A stretch of 64,000 nucleotides of DNA from Actinophytocola oryzae (GTDB lineage Bacteria > Actinomycetota > Actinomycetes > Mycobacteriales > Pseudonocardiaceae), in NCBI RefSeq assembly GCF_004364325.1, contig NZ_SOCP01000014.1, positions 62,001 through 126,000 of the forward strand. Reading direction: 5' to 3'. The position numbers and the translations under genes are program-made. The notes beneath the pieces are model-generated. The model saw nothing but the letters and a program-made list of their open reading frames with translations, made no database searches and was not told the origin of the DNA. Below are positions 1 to 9,414 of the stretch, one piece after another (position 1 is the first letter of the stretch; every line of letters starts with the position of its first letter).

Positions 1-729
1 CCCCGAAGCCGACCAGTGTCGCGAAAGGCCAGAGGCCCTTCCCGGAGTTCCCGACGGACCGTGTCATGAGAAGAACCAGGCCGAACCTGACCTGGACTCA
101 GCGAACGTCCAAACGGAGCCGGTTGAAGACAATGATCTCTGACACTGCTGGCGAGGTCGGGATCGCCGCACCACGGGATGGGAAAGCACGTTCGAACCGC
201 AGGTCGTGAAGAGGCTGCACGCCAGCCCACGGATGTGGATGAGATCGTGCTGTCGTTGAGTGTTCTTGGCTTCAAAAGGGTGTCACCGCACAAGCGCGAC
301 AGCACGTTCTTTTCGGATCCTCGCAGCTGGCGCTGCGGCCAGCCACACTCGTTCAGTCACGCAGCCCGCGAGGTACCGCTACCTGATCAGCGGCTTCGGC
401 GCCATGCCAAGCTTACTTACAGTCACACTCCCAGTGCCCACGACGTAACTCGTTCGGCGTGAAGATCACGATCCGGCAGACTTGGCAGATCTCGAGGATG
501 TTGCGTACTCCTCCTGTGTCTACGACCGCCAGCAGCCCTCCGTGCCGAACGGCGAGCACATCTGGTCTCACCGGGAGTTGACTATTTACTGAAAGACGGC
601 CCGTGCCACGTTGGATGGCGGACCTGTTCTGAAGCGAGATGGGCGCGTGCAGCAGTACACCTTGCTACCAAGGCCTGGGTGCCGTGCTGCGAGGAGTGCA
701 ACCGCGCCGCGTTCATCTACCCTTCGTGA
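1..729. other. Non-coding leader with mobile-DNA residue
   Basis: I see no convincing gene here; the open frames are short and lack family resemblance. Bases 126-160 closely resemble 4366-4400 (shared core TGATCTC and GGCGAGGTC). At the second copy this lies close to a transposase fragment, so both may be residues of related insertion sequences. The last 100 bases probably carry the promoter of the phosphatase gene at 730, but no clear -10/-35 pair stands out. Confidence 0.4.
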
Positions 730-1953
730 GTGGTCGAGCAAGTGGAGAAATGGCACCGCGCGTTCGGTCAGGTCCTGCATCGCGCGCATCTGGCCTCGGC
801 TGGTGACCTCGCGGACATCGTGAACAACGCCGCTGCCCCGGTGGGGGTGTCGGTGCAGGTGTACCTCGCGGACATGAGCCAGGGTCGCTTGTGTCCGGTT
901 CAGTCCGGTCCGGCGTTGCTCGTGGACTCCACCACGGCCGGCGAGGCGTTCCAGCGAACCGAGATCGTCCCCGTCGACGCCGTCGGTTCGACACCGCCGT
1001 ACCTGTGGATACCGCTGCTGAACGGCACCGAGCGACTCGGCGTGGCCAGAGTGGACCTACCGCCCGATGCCGACCCGCACGACACGTGGCTTCGCGAGCA
1101 GTGCTGGGCGCTGGTCGGCCTGACCGCGCACCTGGTGATGAGCAAACAGCACTACAGCGACCTGTTCCACACCGTTCGCAGATCCGAGCCGTTGTCGGTG
1201 GCGTCGGAACTGCTGCGGCAGCTGCTGCCGCCGCAGACCTTCGCCTGCGACCAGCTGGTGGTCTCGGCCTTGATGGAGCCCTCCAGCCGGGTCGCCGGCG
1301 ACGGTTACGACTACGCGATCGACGCGGGCCGCGCCTACCTGGGGATCTTCGACGCGATGGGCCACGACATGAACGCCGGCCTCATCACCTCGGTCGCCCT
1401 CGCCGCGACCCGCAACGCCCGCCGCAACGGCTTCTCCGCGAGCAAGGGCGTCGAACTGGCCGACGAGGCGATCCGCGAGGTAGTCGCACCGAAAGGATTC
1501 GTGCCGTTCGCCACGGCCCTGATCGCCGAGCTCGACCTGGACACCGGCGTGTTGCGGTACCTCAACGCGGGACACCCGCCCGCGGTGCTGCTGCGTGCGG
1601 GGAAGGTGGTCGGGCACCTGGACCGCCGCTGCGGCATGCCCCTGGGGCTCGGTCACCTCGGACACCCCCGCGGAGGCCCGGTGACCGTGCGGCTCCAACC
1701 CGGCGACAAGGTGCTCTTCTACACAGACGGCGTCACCGAAGCCCGCAGCACCGACGGCGAGATGTTCGGACTCGACCAGCTCATCCACCTCATCGAACTG
1801 CATGAAAGAGCCGGTCTCCCGACCCCTGAAACGCTGCGCCGCATCACCCGCGCGGTCATGCACCACCAGAACGGGCACCTCTCGGACGACGCCACCCTCC
1901 TTCTCGTCGAATGGGACGCCTCCGCTCCCAACGCTCTGCTACCGGAACTGTGA
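730..1953 (+). CDS. SpoIIE/PP2C-type serine phosphatase with N-terminal sensor
   Basis: 407-residue protein. Residues 1-150 look like a GAF-type sensor. Residues about 165-400 form a PP2C SpoIIE phosphatase domain: metal-binding Asp in VAGDGYDY and IFDAMGHDMNAG, then LNAGHPPAVLLR, FYTDGVTEAR and the terminal LSDDATLLLVEWD. Such proteins usually dephosphorylate anti-anti-sigma factors in partner-switching cascades; no partner gene is adjacent. A GTG start fits the domain layout, although no strong ribosome site decides it. The gene stands alone, and 120 bases separate it from the next. A 72-base stretch (1771-1842) recurs in degraded form at 37237-37308, so a paralogue once existed elsewhere. 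The family assignment is secure; the signalling target is unknown. Confidence 0.88.
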   Translation: MVEQVEKWHRAFGQVLHRAHLASAGDLADIVNNAAAPVGVSVQVYLADMSQGRLCPVQSGPALLVDSTTAGEAFQRTEIVPVDAVGSTPPYLWIPLLNGTERLGVARVDLPPDADPHDTWLREQCWALVGLTAHLVMSKQHYSDLFHTVRRSEPLSVASELLRQLLPPQTFACDQLVVSALMEPSSRVAGDGYDYAIDAGRAYLGIFDAMGHDMNAGLITSVALAATRNARRNGFSASKGVELADEAIREVVAPKGFVPFATALIAELDLDTGVLRYLNAGHPPAVLLRAGKVVGHLDRRCGMPLGLGHLGHPRGGPVTVRLQPGDKVLFYTDGVTEARSTDGEMFGLDQLIHLIELHERAGLPTPETLRRITRAVMHHQNGHLSDDATLLLVEWDASAPNALLPEL

Positions 1954-2079
1954 ACCACGCCGCCCGCACACTCCGGCCAGGATCGAACTGCATACGAATG
2001 GGCATGCCATGTGAAAAAGTTAAGCGATGGTGCTAGGTTGGCCTCACTCACGTAAGCATCTGGTCCCGTGGAGGGCTGC

Positions 2080-2889
2080 ATGACTAGCGAGGTCGGACCG
2101 TCGCGGTGGGCTGTCGAGCAGTTTGGCGACCATGCTGCGGAGGTGAGGCGGCATGTGATCGTCGGGCTCGCGCGTGGCCAGCGCGGGGCGCGTCTGGTGC
2201 AGACCGTGGCCGAGAGCGCGGGAGCGAAGGATAAGTTGCCTTACGGCAGCATGTGAGCCACCCGCTACCGCTTGGTGGTCGAACAGTTCGAGTTGGCCGC
2301 TTTGCCTGGGTATGAAGCTCACAAGCCCAAGGGTGCCTCGTACAGTCTGGCCGTGATCAACGGACGGGTACTCATCCCCTTTCGACACGCCACCTCGCTG
2401 AATGTGCCGATCTCCCGCGCGAAGCTGGATAACAAGATCCCCTTCAAGGTGTCTCGTGCCCACGGTGTAGAACCGGCTCCGACGCTGTTCGACACCCCCG
2501 GTGGCAGCGAAACGGCGTCGGATCCTTCGGTGGCCGAGGCTGACGCGGCGGCTCAGAGGGAGAAGCTCAAGGTGGTGTACGTCGCCTACGTGGCCAACGC
2601 AGATAGTGACGATGTGTTGGCCGCCTGGTGGGGCACACCGGACACGTTGGAGGAGGACGGCACCATGCTGTGGTCGCCAGAGCGGCTAGACATGAGTCTC
2701 GCCACGGCGCAGTCGGCCGATTCACCTCAAGGTGGTCTCCACTCCGTGGGTGCGGGCGCGGCTTCGCCGGGCTTCGCCGAGGGCGAGGTACCACCGTTGA
2801 AGATGAACGTGCACACCGAGACGGTCCAGCGCCCTTCCGCTGAGCCTGAACCGGCCACTTCCGAAGCAGCAGAAGACGGCGATGAGTGA
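2080..2889 (+). pseudogene. Unknown protein interrupted by an in-frame TGA, upstream of ImmA/IrrE gene
   Basis: One continuous frame is broken at 2254-2256 by TGA. It reads ...LPYGSM, stop, ATRYRLVVEQFELA..., and both sides look like one protein; a TGG (Trp) codon mutated to TGA is the simplest explanation. The upstream part begins at ATG 2080. The downstream part (open from 2272) includes SYSLAVINGRVLIPFRHA and a Pro/Glu-rich tail. I recognise no domain. The stop at 2887-2889 overlaps the start of the next gene (ATG 2882), so the two were translationally coupled and probably functional partners. Alternatives are a sequencing error or an internal restart. Function unknown. Confidence 0.6.
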
Positions 2890-4126
2890 GGATAGTCAGC
2901 CCCAACTCTTTCCGTCATCTGGCAAGCGCGGCACCAACAACAGGAGCCGATCCCGGACAGAGCGACTCTCCCCGGCAGCGGTGCATGAGGTGTTCGACCC
3001 GACGCGGCTAACTCAGGCGCGCAATCTTCTCGGGAAAACCAAAAGGTGGTTGGCCGACGAACTCGGAGTCACCCCGGCGGCGATCAGCCAGTACGAGATG
3101 GGCACCAACCGTCCACGCCCAGACTTGTTGCCACGGCTGGCCGAGGTCCTCAAGGTGCCGCTTTCCTTTTTTCTGGCGGGACGCCCTCATGCACGACTGG
3201 ACGGCTCAGCCGCGCACTTCCGCAGCCTCCGCAGCACTCGCGCCTACCAACGCGCCAAGGCCATCGCGTACACCGAGCAGGCCTGGGAGCTGACCTACGC
3301 GCTGGAGAAACGTGTCCAACTCCCGCTGGTCGACCTTCCTGGCTTCGCGGGCGGGGAGGTTCATCCCGGCACCGATCTGCCGAGTGACCCGGTCGCAGCG
3401 GCCAGGGCCCTCCGCGTTGCCTGGGGACTAGGTACCGGACCGATCACTCACCTGATCCGGCGACTGGAATCACACGGGATCGTCGTGCTCACCCCACAAC
3501 GCGACGACGACCTGCAGACCGTCGACGCCTTCTCCACCTCCCGGCTGCCTCGCCCCGTCGTCGTGCTGACGCCGAACCGGACTGACGACGTGTACCGGCA
3601 TCGCTTCAGCGCAGCACACGAATTGGCTCACCTGATCTTGCATGGCGAAGTAAGTCCTGGTGACATCGCCCAAGAACGTGAAGCCGACGCCTTCGCCGCA
3701 GAGTTCCTGACCCCTCGGGAAACGATCCTGCCCGAACTACCTACCCGAGCAGATCTGCACAAACTCTCCCAACTGCGCAACTCCTGGGGAGTGTCAGTGC
3801 ACTCCTTGCTCTACCGCTGCCGCGAACTCGGCCTGTTGTCAGACTCCTCCGCTAGCCGCGCCTACCAGCGTCTACATGACCTACAAGGCCAACCCGGCTT
3901 TGCCCCGCAGGCGCTAGCCGGCTACCCCGGCGAACAGTCCGCACTCCTGGTCGAGGCATTCAACCTCGCTTGCGAGCACGGCCTGACCATCGCAGACCTC
4001 GCCCACGAACTGGCCTGGACCGTTCCCCAAGTTCGGCAGATGCTCGGCGCAGGAGAACAACGACCAGTTCTTCTCTTGGTCGGTAGCGAGCCTCTGCGGC
4101 CAACGGCGACAGAAAACCACCGCTAA
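2882..4126 (+). CDS. XRE-family HTH protein with ImmA/IrrE metallopeptidase domain
   Basis: 414 residues. Residues about 38-95 are an XRE helix-turn-helix (TQARNLLGKTKRWLADEL, then TPAAISQYEMG). Residues about 150-310 carry the ImmA/IrrE zinc-peptidase core, with HELAHLILHG as the HExxH motif and the downstream EREADAFAAEFLTP supplying the third metal ligand. Family members cleave repressor-type proteins or act as the protease half of toxin-antitoxin-like or stress-response modules, usually intracellularly. The start overlaps the end of the broken upstream gene by eight bases, suggesting a regulator or substrate pair whose first member has been lost. Catalytic residues appear intact, so this protein may be an orphan. 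Confidence 0.88.
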   Translation: MSEDSQPQLFPSSGKRGTNNRSRSRTERLSPAAVHEVFDPTRLTQARNLLGKTKRWLADELGVTPAAISQYEMGTNRPRPDLLPRLAEVLKVPLSFFLAGRPHARLDGSAAHFRSLRSTRAYQRAKAIAYTEQAWELTYALEKRVQLPLVDLPGFAGGEVHPGTDLPSDPVAAARALRVAWGLGTGPITHLIRRLESHGIVVLTPQRDDDLQTVDAFSTSRLPRPVVVLTPNRTDDVYRHRFSAAHELAHLILHGEVSPGDIAQEREADAFAAEFLTPRETILPELPTRADLHKLSQLRNSWGVSVHSLLYRCRELGLLSDSSASRAYQRLHDLQGQPGFAPQALAGYPGEQSALLVEAFNLACEHGLTIADLAHELAWTVPQVRQMLGAGEQRPVLLLVGSEPLRPTATENHR

Positions 4127-4163
4127 GACCGTCTGTCTCACCTGGATCTATGATCTTGTGGTC

Positions 4164-4307
4164 GTGAACTTGAGCGTGGCTGATCGGTTGTCGGCACGGT
4201 TGGTTCCGGTGTTTCGGGCTCGGCCGCAGTGGGGCGGGACGGCGGGGTTGCCAGCGCGGGCGGTGTTCACCGCGATCGTGTCCATGTGGGCCAGAGGGTG
4301 CTCGTGA
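4164..4307 (+). pseudogene. N-terminal stub of an IS5-type transposase
   Basis: The frame from GTG 4164 reads LSVADRLSARLVPVFRAR followed by PQWGGTAGLPARAVFTAIV and MWARGCS, then stops. This matches the conserved N-terminal region of IS5-family transposases in actinobacteria (order: L.DRLVP...RP..GGT...RAVFTA.V...GC.W). The body with the DDE residues is missing, and unrelated sequence follows after about 48 codons. It is a relic of an insertion that was later deleted. Residue order makes the assignment likely; the exact group cannot be told. Confidence 0.6.
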
Positions 4308-4677
4308 CGGGATCTGACGCGTCGTCCGGGCTGGGAAACGACGGACGTTCAGAATAGTGCCCGGTCGAAGACGGTGATCTCGGATGCCGCCGGCGAGGTC
4401 AAGCATCGACGTCCCTTGGGCAATAGATTCCGAGGGCCCACATCTGTCGTCACCTTCCGACGCACATTAGCGGGGCGCGCTGTCAAGCACGAACCGAGCG
4501 ACGCGAGTGGCCATTGCCGAGCGGTAGCCCGAGAGCGGTCGTCCCCATCAGCGTGCATCGACAGTATTTGTGCTCGACTGTCTCGTATGACACTACATAG
4601 CGTCGGTTGGCGGTAGGATTGGCCGGGATTGGCTAGAGTGACAGGTCGCTCGTCCCTTGTGGTGAGCGGTGTTGGAT
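4308..4677. other. Non-coding stretch beside transposase relic
   Basis: No supported gene. Bases 4366-4400 repeat the motif seen at 126-160 and may be the distal end of the same decayed insertion sequence. The remainder is GC-rich with no ribosome-site/ORF combination. Confidence 0.35.
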
Positions 4678-4731
4678 GCCCGGCGGGCGAATTGCCGCGC
4701 TTCCCCTTGGGGAGGCGTTCGCCCGCCGGGC
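4678..4731. terminator. Large perfect hairpin at the 3' end of the ardC-like gene
   Basis: GCCCGGCGGGCGAA (4678-4691) pairs perfectly with TTCGCCCGCCGGGC (4718-4731). Nested between them is a second stem, GCTTCCCC/GGGGAGGC (4699-4716), which is complementary except for one T:G pair. The structure ends ten bases before the stop codon of the minus-strand ardC-like gene, where a factor-independent terminator would sit, though there is no U tract. It could instead be a replication or mobilisation structure of a plasmid-derived segment. Confidence 0.6.
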
Positions 4732-4740
4732 CCACGCATG

Positions 4741-5715
4741 TCAGGCGGCCTGGTGTTCGTCGGAGGCGGTGTGGCTGGGGATCGCTGTCACGCCGCTTGC
4801 TTCGAGGCGTTCGAGAATCTTGTCTGCCACGGTGAGGATCCGTTCAGCCGACTTGCGGACGGTGTCGCGGTCGTCTGCCCAGCTGGCTACGTAGGGGACG
4901 CTGTAGTCCAGAGCGTTCAGGCCACAGGCGGCGGTAACGATGCACGCGACCGATTCCGCCTCGACCTCCAAGAGGTCACGTGTGGCGGTCTTCCACCGCG
5001 TGTCGTGGTTGCACAGTATGTGGGCGAGTTCGTGGGTGAGCGTCTTGGCGGCCTGGCTGTCCGCGAGATTCGGACGTATCACCACGCGGCGCTGGTCGAA
5101 GTTCGTCACGCCGTACGCGGGGCTGCAGTCGGCTCGTTCGATGCGGTAGCCGAGCGTCGTGATCTGTTCTGCGATGCCGTCCCACAGTCCGGCTGGCGCG
5201 TCGCCCGACAGCTCTACCGGTGTGGGTCGGACGCCGTCGCTCTCTGCGGGTACGCCCTGTAGCTGGGAGCTGTCCACCACCGGTACGAGCATGAACCCTG
5301 ACAGTTCCGGTGCGTTCGTGCCGATCAGGTTTCCGTTCGCGTCGCGAATCTCGGGGCCGGGCCTGTTCGTGTCCTCCGAGTCTGACTTCCGGAAGACCGG
5401 CTTCCAAATCTTGATCTTGTGGGTGCCTTTGCGCATCAGTGGGTAGCCTGCTTCGCGCCATTCGGACATCGGACGCACGTCCGTCGCGTGGGGACACTGC
5501 TGCAGGATCATCAGTACGTTGTTGAAGCTGTAGCGGCGTAGCCAGGGTCGGGACGTGACCAGCAGCTTCCAGCCCTCCGAGGTCATGAGCGCGTCGACTC
5601 CGTCGAGCAGTTGTTGCCTCGCGGCCTCGAGTCGTTCGGCGCGTTCCTCGGGTGTGAGGCGTGGGCGCGGCTTGCTGCGGTTGGTGGTTCGGGTCTTCCG
5701 CGTTGCTGTGGGCAT
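4741..5715 (-). CDS. ArdC-like antirestriction protein (ssDNA-binding domain plus zincin)
   Basis: 324 residues from ATG 5715, chosen because AAGGGGAG lies about ten bases upstream; the open frame extends further but without coding character. The N-terminal half resembles the ArdC ssDNA-binding domain: RYSFNNVLMILQQCP, then GYPLMRKGTHKIKIWKPV. The C-terminal half has a zinc metallopeptidase signature, TLTHELAHILCNH (HExxH), followed by a conserved Glu region (EVEAESVACIV). ArdC family proteins ride on conjugative plasmids and integrative elements and protect incoming DNA from host restriction. The presence of one, with the Cys-rich gene upstream in the same direction, suggests a remnant of a conjugative element. 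Family secure; activity inferred. Confidence 0.85.
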   Translation of the reverse strand: MPTATRKTRTTNRSKPRPRLTPEERAERLEAARQQLLDGVDALMTSEGWKLLVTSRPWLRRYSFNNVLMILQQCPHATDVRPMSEWREAGYPLMRKGTHKIKIWKPVFRKSDSEDTNRPGPEIRDANGNLIGTNAPELSGFMLVPVVDSSQLQGVPAESDGVRPTPVELSGDAPAGLWDGIAEQITTLGYRIERADCSPAYGVTNFDQRRVVIRPNLADSQAAKTLTHELAHILCNHDTRWKTATRDLLEVEAESVACIVTAACGLNALDYSVPYVASWADDRDTVRKSAERILTVADKILERLEASGVTAIPSHTASDEHQAA

Positions 5716-5801
5716 GACGAGTACTCCCCTTGGGGTGTGATGTGGTGTCGGTCCTGGGTGACGCCGTGGGGTTGCCGTCCCCACGGCGTCACTAGCGATG
5801 G

Positions 5802-6563
5802 TCAGTGGACGGTGAAGCCGACGCGTCCGGTCTCGCACTCAGGGCAGGCGATCGTGTCGGCGTGGAAGTCGTCTGCGTCGTCGTAGACCCAGGAGCCGAC
5901 ATCGCACCCGTCTGGGTGGAATGTCCAGTCGCCGGACTCGGCGCGCCACTGGCTGCCACATGAGCTACAGCCGGCCAGGCATGTCGAGGCGCCGAAGCCC
6001 TCCAGTTCGAACAACCAGGCGACGACGTCGTCCGGTAGCTCGTTCATGCCGACCGCGCACGCGATCGCTTTGGTGTCGAAGTGTTCGCGTACCTCTCCGA
6101 GCAGGTACCAACCTGCAGGTACGGCGTCGGACTGATCGGTGGCGGTCCACCGTTCCGAGCTCGAGAACCCGTAGTCGACTGTGACCACGGTGAACGGCTT
6201 TACGACGTTGATGATCGTGACCGATCGTCCCTCGGACAGGTACGTGTCGCCGGTGAGTTCGACGAGCACGTTCTGCGCGGTGAGGAAACCCGCAGACTCG
6301 AGCGTCTTCACGATGCTCCATGGGGCAGGACAGCTCATGCACGTCAGGTCAGGCGAGTCACCCGGTCCCGGCCGGATGTCCTCGGACGTGACCACACGGT
6401 CCGCTACCGTGGCGTAGGTGACCTTCGCGGTCAGTGCCATGGCCAGGGCGTCGCGGAGCCGGTCTCCTGACTCGTTCTCCGCTACATCGGACAGTGACTC
6501 GAAGGTTTGAGTTGCGTCCACGGTCAGCGAATAGCGTGAGGCGGACACTTCTAGGGCACTCAT
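5802..6563 (-). CDS. Hypothetical protein with C-terminal Cys pairs, upstream of ardC-like gene
   Basis: 253 residues from ATG 6563, preceded by GGGGAGAG at a good distance. The N-terminal region looks like a small alpha/beta domain (SRYSLTVDATQTFESLSD). The C-terminal part holds several Cys motifs: CLAGCSSCGSQW and IACPECETG, with a further Cys in HPDGCDVG, so a zinc-binding module is likely. I do not recognise the family. It lies 86 bases ahead of the ardC-like gene on the same strand and is probably co-transcribed, which suggests a plasmid or ICE accessory function. The frame stays open for about 48 codons upstream with one hydrophobic stretch, so a longer form cannot be excluded. Confidence 0.6.
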   Translation of the reverse strand: MSALEVSASRYSLTVDATQTFESLSDVAENESGDRLRDALAMALTAKVTYATVADRVVTSEDIRPGPGDSPDLTCMSCPAPWSIVKTLESAGFLTAQNVLVELTGDTYLSEGRSVTIINVVKPFTVVTVDYGFSSSERWTATDQSDAVPAGWYLLGEVREHFDTKAIACAVGMNELPDDVVAWLFELEGFGASTCLAGCSSCGSQWRAESGDWTFHPDGCDVGSWVYDDADDFHADTIACPECETGRVGFTVH

Positions 6564-7095
6564 GACAGATCTCTCCCCTGCTCGGATCTCGCGGTGTTGG
6601 ATTTCGTCAGATGCGGGGTTGCCGACCCTCATCACTCCGACATGACCGACAATACACAAAATCACGAGCGACGCAATCGCTCGCCAGAAATTCTTCTCCC
6701 ACCTCACGTGAGCCCATCAACAGCCTGTAAGAGCCGCAGATTCCTGACCGCTCACAGCGAATGGAGTCAAACTCCTCCGACAGCTTCACCTCTTTTGCAG
6801 CGCATAAAATTCCGCAAGTAAGGAGAATTGCTGATTTCCTGCCCTTTGGGTTATTGACGGGTGACCCTCTCGTCGATGCGAGTCGGGCCCGCCCAACTGT
6901 TCACCTGCCTGCCGGCACCGAAGTCGCGCCTCCGACAGGAAAGCCCTACAGGGCCCCTGAGCTGGGAGTACGACGTTTGGCCGACTTCTCCTCTAATGGG
7001 TAGTCAACAAGGTAGACCGACAGGAAGGCAGATCGGCAGCAGGACCGGCCGTCCCACCACGAGGAGAGCGGGTACGTTCGAGATAATGTTATCGA
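6564..7095. other. Intergenic region, partly AT-rich
   Basis: No supported gene. The first 250 bases, including an AT-rich patch near 6640-6680, probably hold the promoter for the leftward pair at 6563. The rest lies beyond the 3' end of the Tad regulator. Small frames on both strands lack ribosome sites and family resemblance. Confidence 0.4.
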
Positions 7096-9414
7096 TCAGA
7101 GGAGAGATGTCGTCTCGCTGGATGGACTCTCCCCTATTTCAGCGAGGGCAACCTTCAACAACGCGATCGTCCGGGCAACCGATTCTTCACGTCCAAGTTC
7201 GCGTTGAATCCGGATAATGTCTTGGTAGACACCTTCATTGTATGGGTCTATGCGGCGCATGTCCTCAAGGGTTGTCAGCCTGGTTTCCAGCGTGATGTCG
7301 CTGTTCTTCGCGGCGTTTTCCAAGCTGTCGAGTACGTCTCGACGGATGGTTTCTCGAGGAGTGATGAGCCATTCTGCACCGAGTTCTTCCGCTAGCTCGC
7401 CGCGGTAGAGGTCGGTGACGGACACGGCATCGGCGGATGGGTCCCGGAGTAAGCGGTGGAGACGCCACAGGTCGACGTCGACGATGTGTGGGTCGAGGGC
7501 GTAGTGGCTGTCGTGGGTGGTGGTGAGGGTCTCGACGGCGCCGTCGGTCGCCGTGCGGAGCGCTCGTCGGAGTTGGGAGAGAGTGGCGTGGAAGCTGTTC
7601 TGTGGCCGGTGACCGGGTGCGTCTGGCCAGATGTCCGCGACGATGGCGTCTCGCCGCACGCCGTCCGGGTGCAGCGCCAGGTGAACGATGATTTCTCGCT
7701 GTTTGGGAGCTACCGCGTTGGTGATGTCGACTCCGTTGCGGAGGAGTCGGATCCGGCCGAGCACATGGAGGTCGACCTGCGCGGCGGTCGCCTTGGGGGG
7801 TGGTTTGGCCGGCTGCCGGTCTGGATCGGGTCGTCGTTCTTCGACCGCGACGTCCTGCGGCGTTGGGGCGTCAGTGACGTGGCAGAGAAGTTCGACCAGA
7901 TCCGCCGTGTCGTCGTCGGACAGCGAGTACAGCCTGGTGCCGATCACGTCCAAGGTCGGATTGGCTGCCTCCACGACTCCGCGGTCGCCGACGTGCAGTG
8001 AGTTTCCTCGGGACCACGGTCCGAGTAGGACGGCGGCGAGACCGTGCTCGGCGCCCGCGTTGAGCACCGCGTGCAACCGGTCGTCAACCTGCTGAGTTGG
8101 TCGGATGAACAGCGCGAGCGGGCCGGGGTGTTCGCCAGTGCGTATCCGGGTGGTGAGTGCTGTTTCCATGTGGTCGAGCGCGGTCGACGCGGAGTCGGTG
8201 AGCACGAGGTTTGACGGCGTTCGTGTGGTCGCGCGATTCGGCAGGAGCAAGCCGAGATCGGGCGCAGGTATGAGGACAGTCGCGGTGCCGTCTGGCCGCG
8301 GGACTGCGAGAAGGTGAAGCAGGAGGGCTCGTGCGGCGAAGTGGCTACCAGGTCCTGTCAGTCCCACTCCCCTATGCGAAGCCAGGTCGATGGCTAGTTG
8401 CCGGCCGTCACGTTCGCCCAGAGGGGTCGCGGTGCTCTGCGGTTGCGCTGCACGCGGAGGGACGGGCACGAGGAGGGCACGTACTACGGGGCCGAGGGGT
8501 TGACGGAGATCCTCGCGGACTCCACTTCCGACGCGGTAACGGTGGCGACGCCGTAGCCGCGAGATGGTCACGGCGGTGGTCGCCGCGGCGGCTAGTGCGA
8601 GGCTGATGAAGGCGCCGGTGGTCAGGTCGACGCTCGGTTCGTTCGCGGGTTCGGGCTGCGCCGGCGGATCAGCCGGCCGCGGTGATGTCGGCGAGGGCTG
8701 ATCCTGGCTCGGTCGCGTCTCTGGGGTGGGAGCCGGAGCCGGTATTTGTGCGATGAGTTGCCAGCCTGGTCGTACGAGGTCGGGGGTGGTGAGTGCGTGA
8801 CCGTCTGCCTGGATGATGCCGCGGTTCTGTGCGAACAGTTCGGGCCAGCGGGTGCCGTCGCCCCAGACTCGTTCGGCTACGTGCCACAGGCTGTCGTGGA
8901 CGCCGTTCTCCGGCGGGCGCACGACCTCAGTGACCGTTGTCGTCGCTGGGCTGGCGACGGGTGGTGCGGTTGCGGCGGGGATGGTTGGTGCGGCGTGTGC
9001 CGGTGGATGAGGTGCCGCCGTGGCGGTTCGGCTGCCGAGGACGGCAAGCAGGATGGTGGCAACGAGAGTTCCAGCTACCCGGCGTGCGGGTCCACCCGTG
9101 CGCAGTTGCGGTCCGCGTACGCCTTGTCGAACGACGGCGAGCCCACAGCGGCCGACGTCGACTACGAACATTGCCCATGCGAGCCAGCAGAGGCACGCCA
9201 GGAGGTCGAGCAGCATGCTCGGCGAGAGCGGAGCTACTAAAACGGACTTAAGCTCGGCGATGCTGGGCACGTGATCGGCAAGCGGCCAGCCGACGAACCG
9301 GCACAGTGCCCACGGCAGCCCTGCGGTCAGTGTCAGCAGCGCCGCCGCCGCGAGCAGACCGGCGACGAGTCGGGCTGCTGTCGCCGCCCACACGGAGCGG
9401 CGAGGCATCGTCAT
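7096..9414 (-). CDS. Membrane-anchored LysM-BTAD (SARP-type) regulator of the Tad locus
   Basis: 772 residues. Several transmembrane helices lie in residues about 10-140. A Pro/Ala linker follows, then a LysM-like domain near 170-225 (SLWHVAERVWGDGTRWPEL and LVRPGWQLI) and another membrane segment near 270 (ISLALAAAATTAVTI). A long cytoplasmic stretch ends in a winged-helix plus bacterial transcriptional activation domain from about 560 (LHVLGRIRLLRNG, APKQREIIVHLALHPDGV, RRDAIVADIWPD). BTAD proteins normally bind DNA through the OmpR-like fold. Joining this to membrane and LysM parts suggests a sensor for the cell wall or pilus. The start overlaps the upstream gene by ATGA, and it is the last gene of the pilus operon, so it may feed back on pilus expression. 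Confidence 0.82.
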   Translation of the reverse strand: MTMPRRSVWAATAARLVAGLLAAAALLTLTAGLPWALCRFVGWPLADHVPSIAELKSVLVAPLSPSMLLDLLACLCWLAWAMFVVDVGRCGLAVVRQGVRGPQLRTGGPARRVAGTLVATILLAVLGSRTATAAPHPPAHAAPTIPAATAPPVASPATTTVTEVVRPPENGVHDSLWHVAERVWGDGTRWPELFAQNRGIIQADGHALTTPDLVRPGWQLIAQIPAPAPTPETRPSQDQPSPTSPRPADPPAQPEPANEPSVDLTTGAFISLALAAAATTAVTISRLRRRHRYRVGSGVREDLRQPLGPVVRALLVPVPPRAAQPQSTATPLGERDGRQLAIDLASHRGVGLTGPGSHFAARALLLHLLAVPRPDGTATVLIPAPDLGLLLPNRATTRTPSNLVLTDSASTALDHMETALTTRIRTGEHPGPLALFIRPTQQVDDRLHAVLNAGAEHGLAAVLLGPWSRGNSLHVGDRGVVEAANPTLDVIGTRLYSLSDDDTADLVELLCHVTDAPTPQDVAVEERRPDPDRQPAKPPPKATAAQVDLHVLGRIRLLRNGVDITNAVAPKQREIIVHLALHPDGVRRDAIVADIWPDAPGHRPQNSFHATLSQLRRALRTATDGAVETLTTTHDSHYALDPHIVDVDLWRLHRLLRDPSADAVSVTDLYRGELAEELGAEWLITPRETIRRDVLDSLENAAKNSDITLETRLTTLEDMRRIDPYNEGVYQDIIRIQRELGREESVARTIALLKVALAEIGESPSSETTSLL

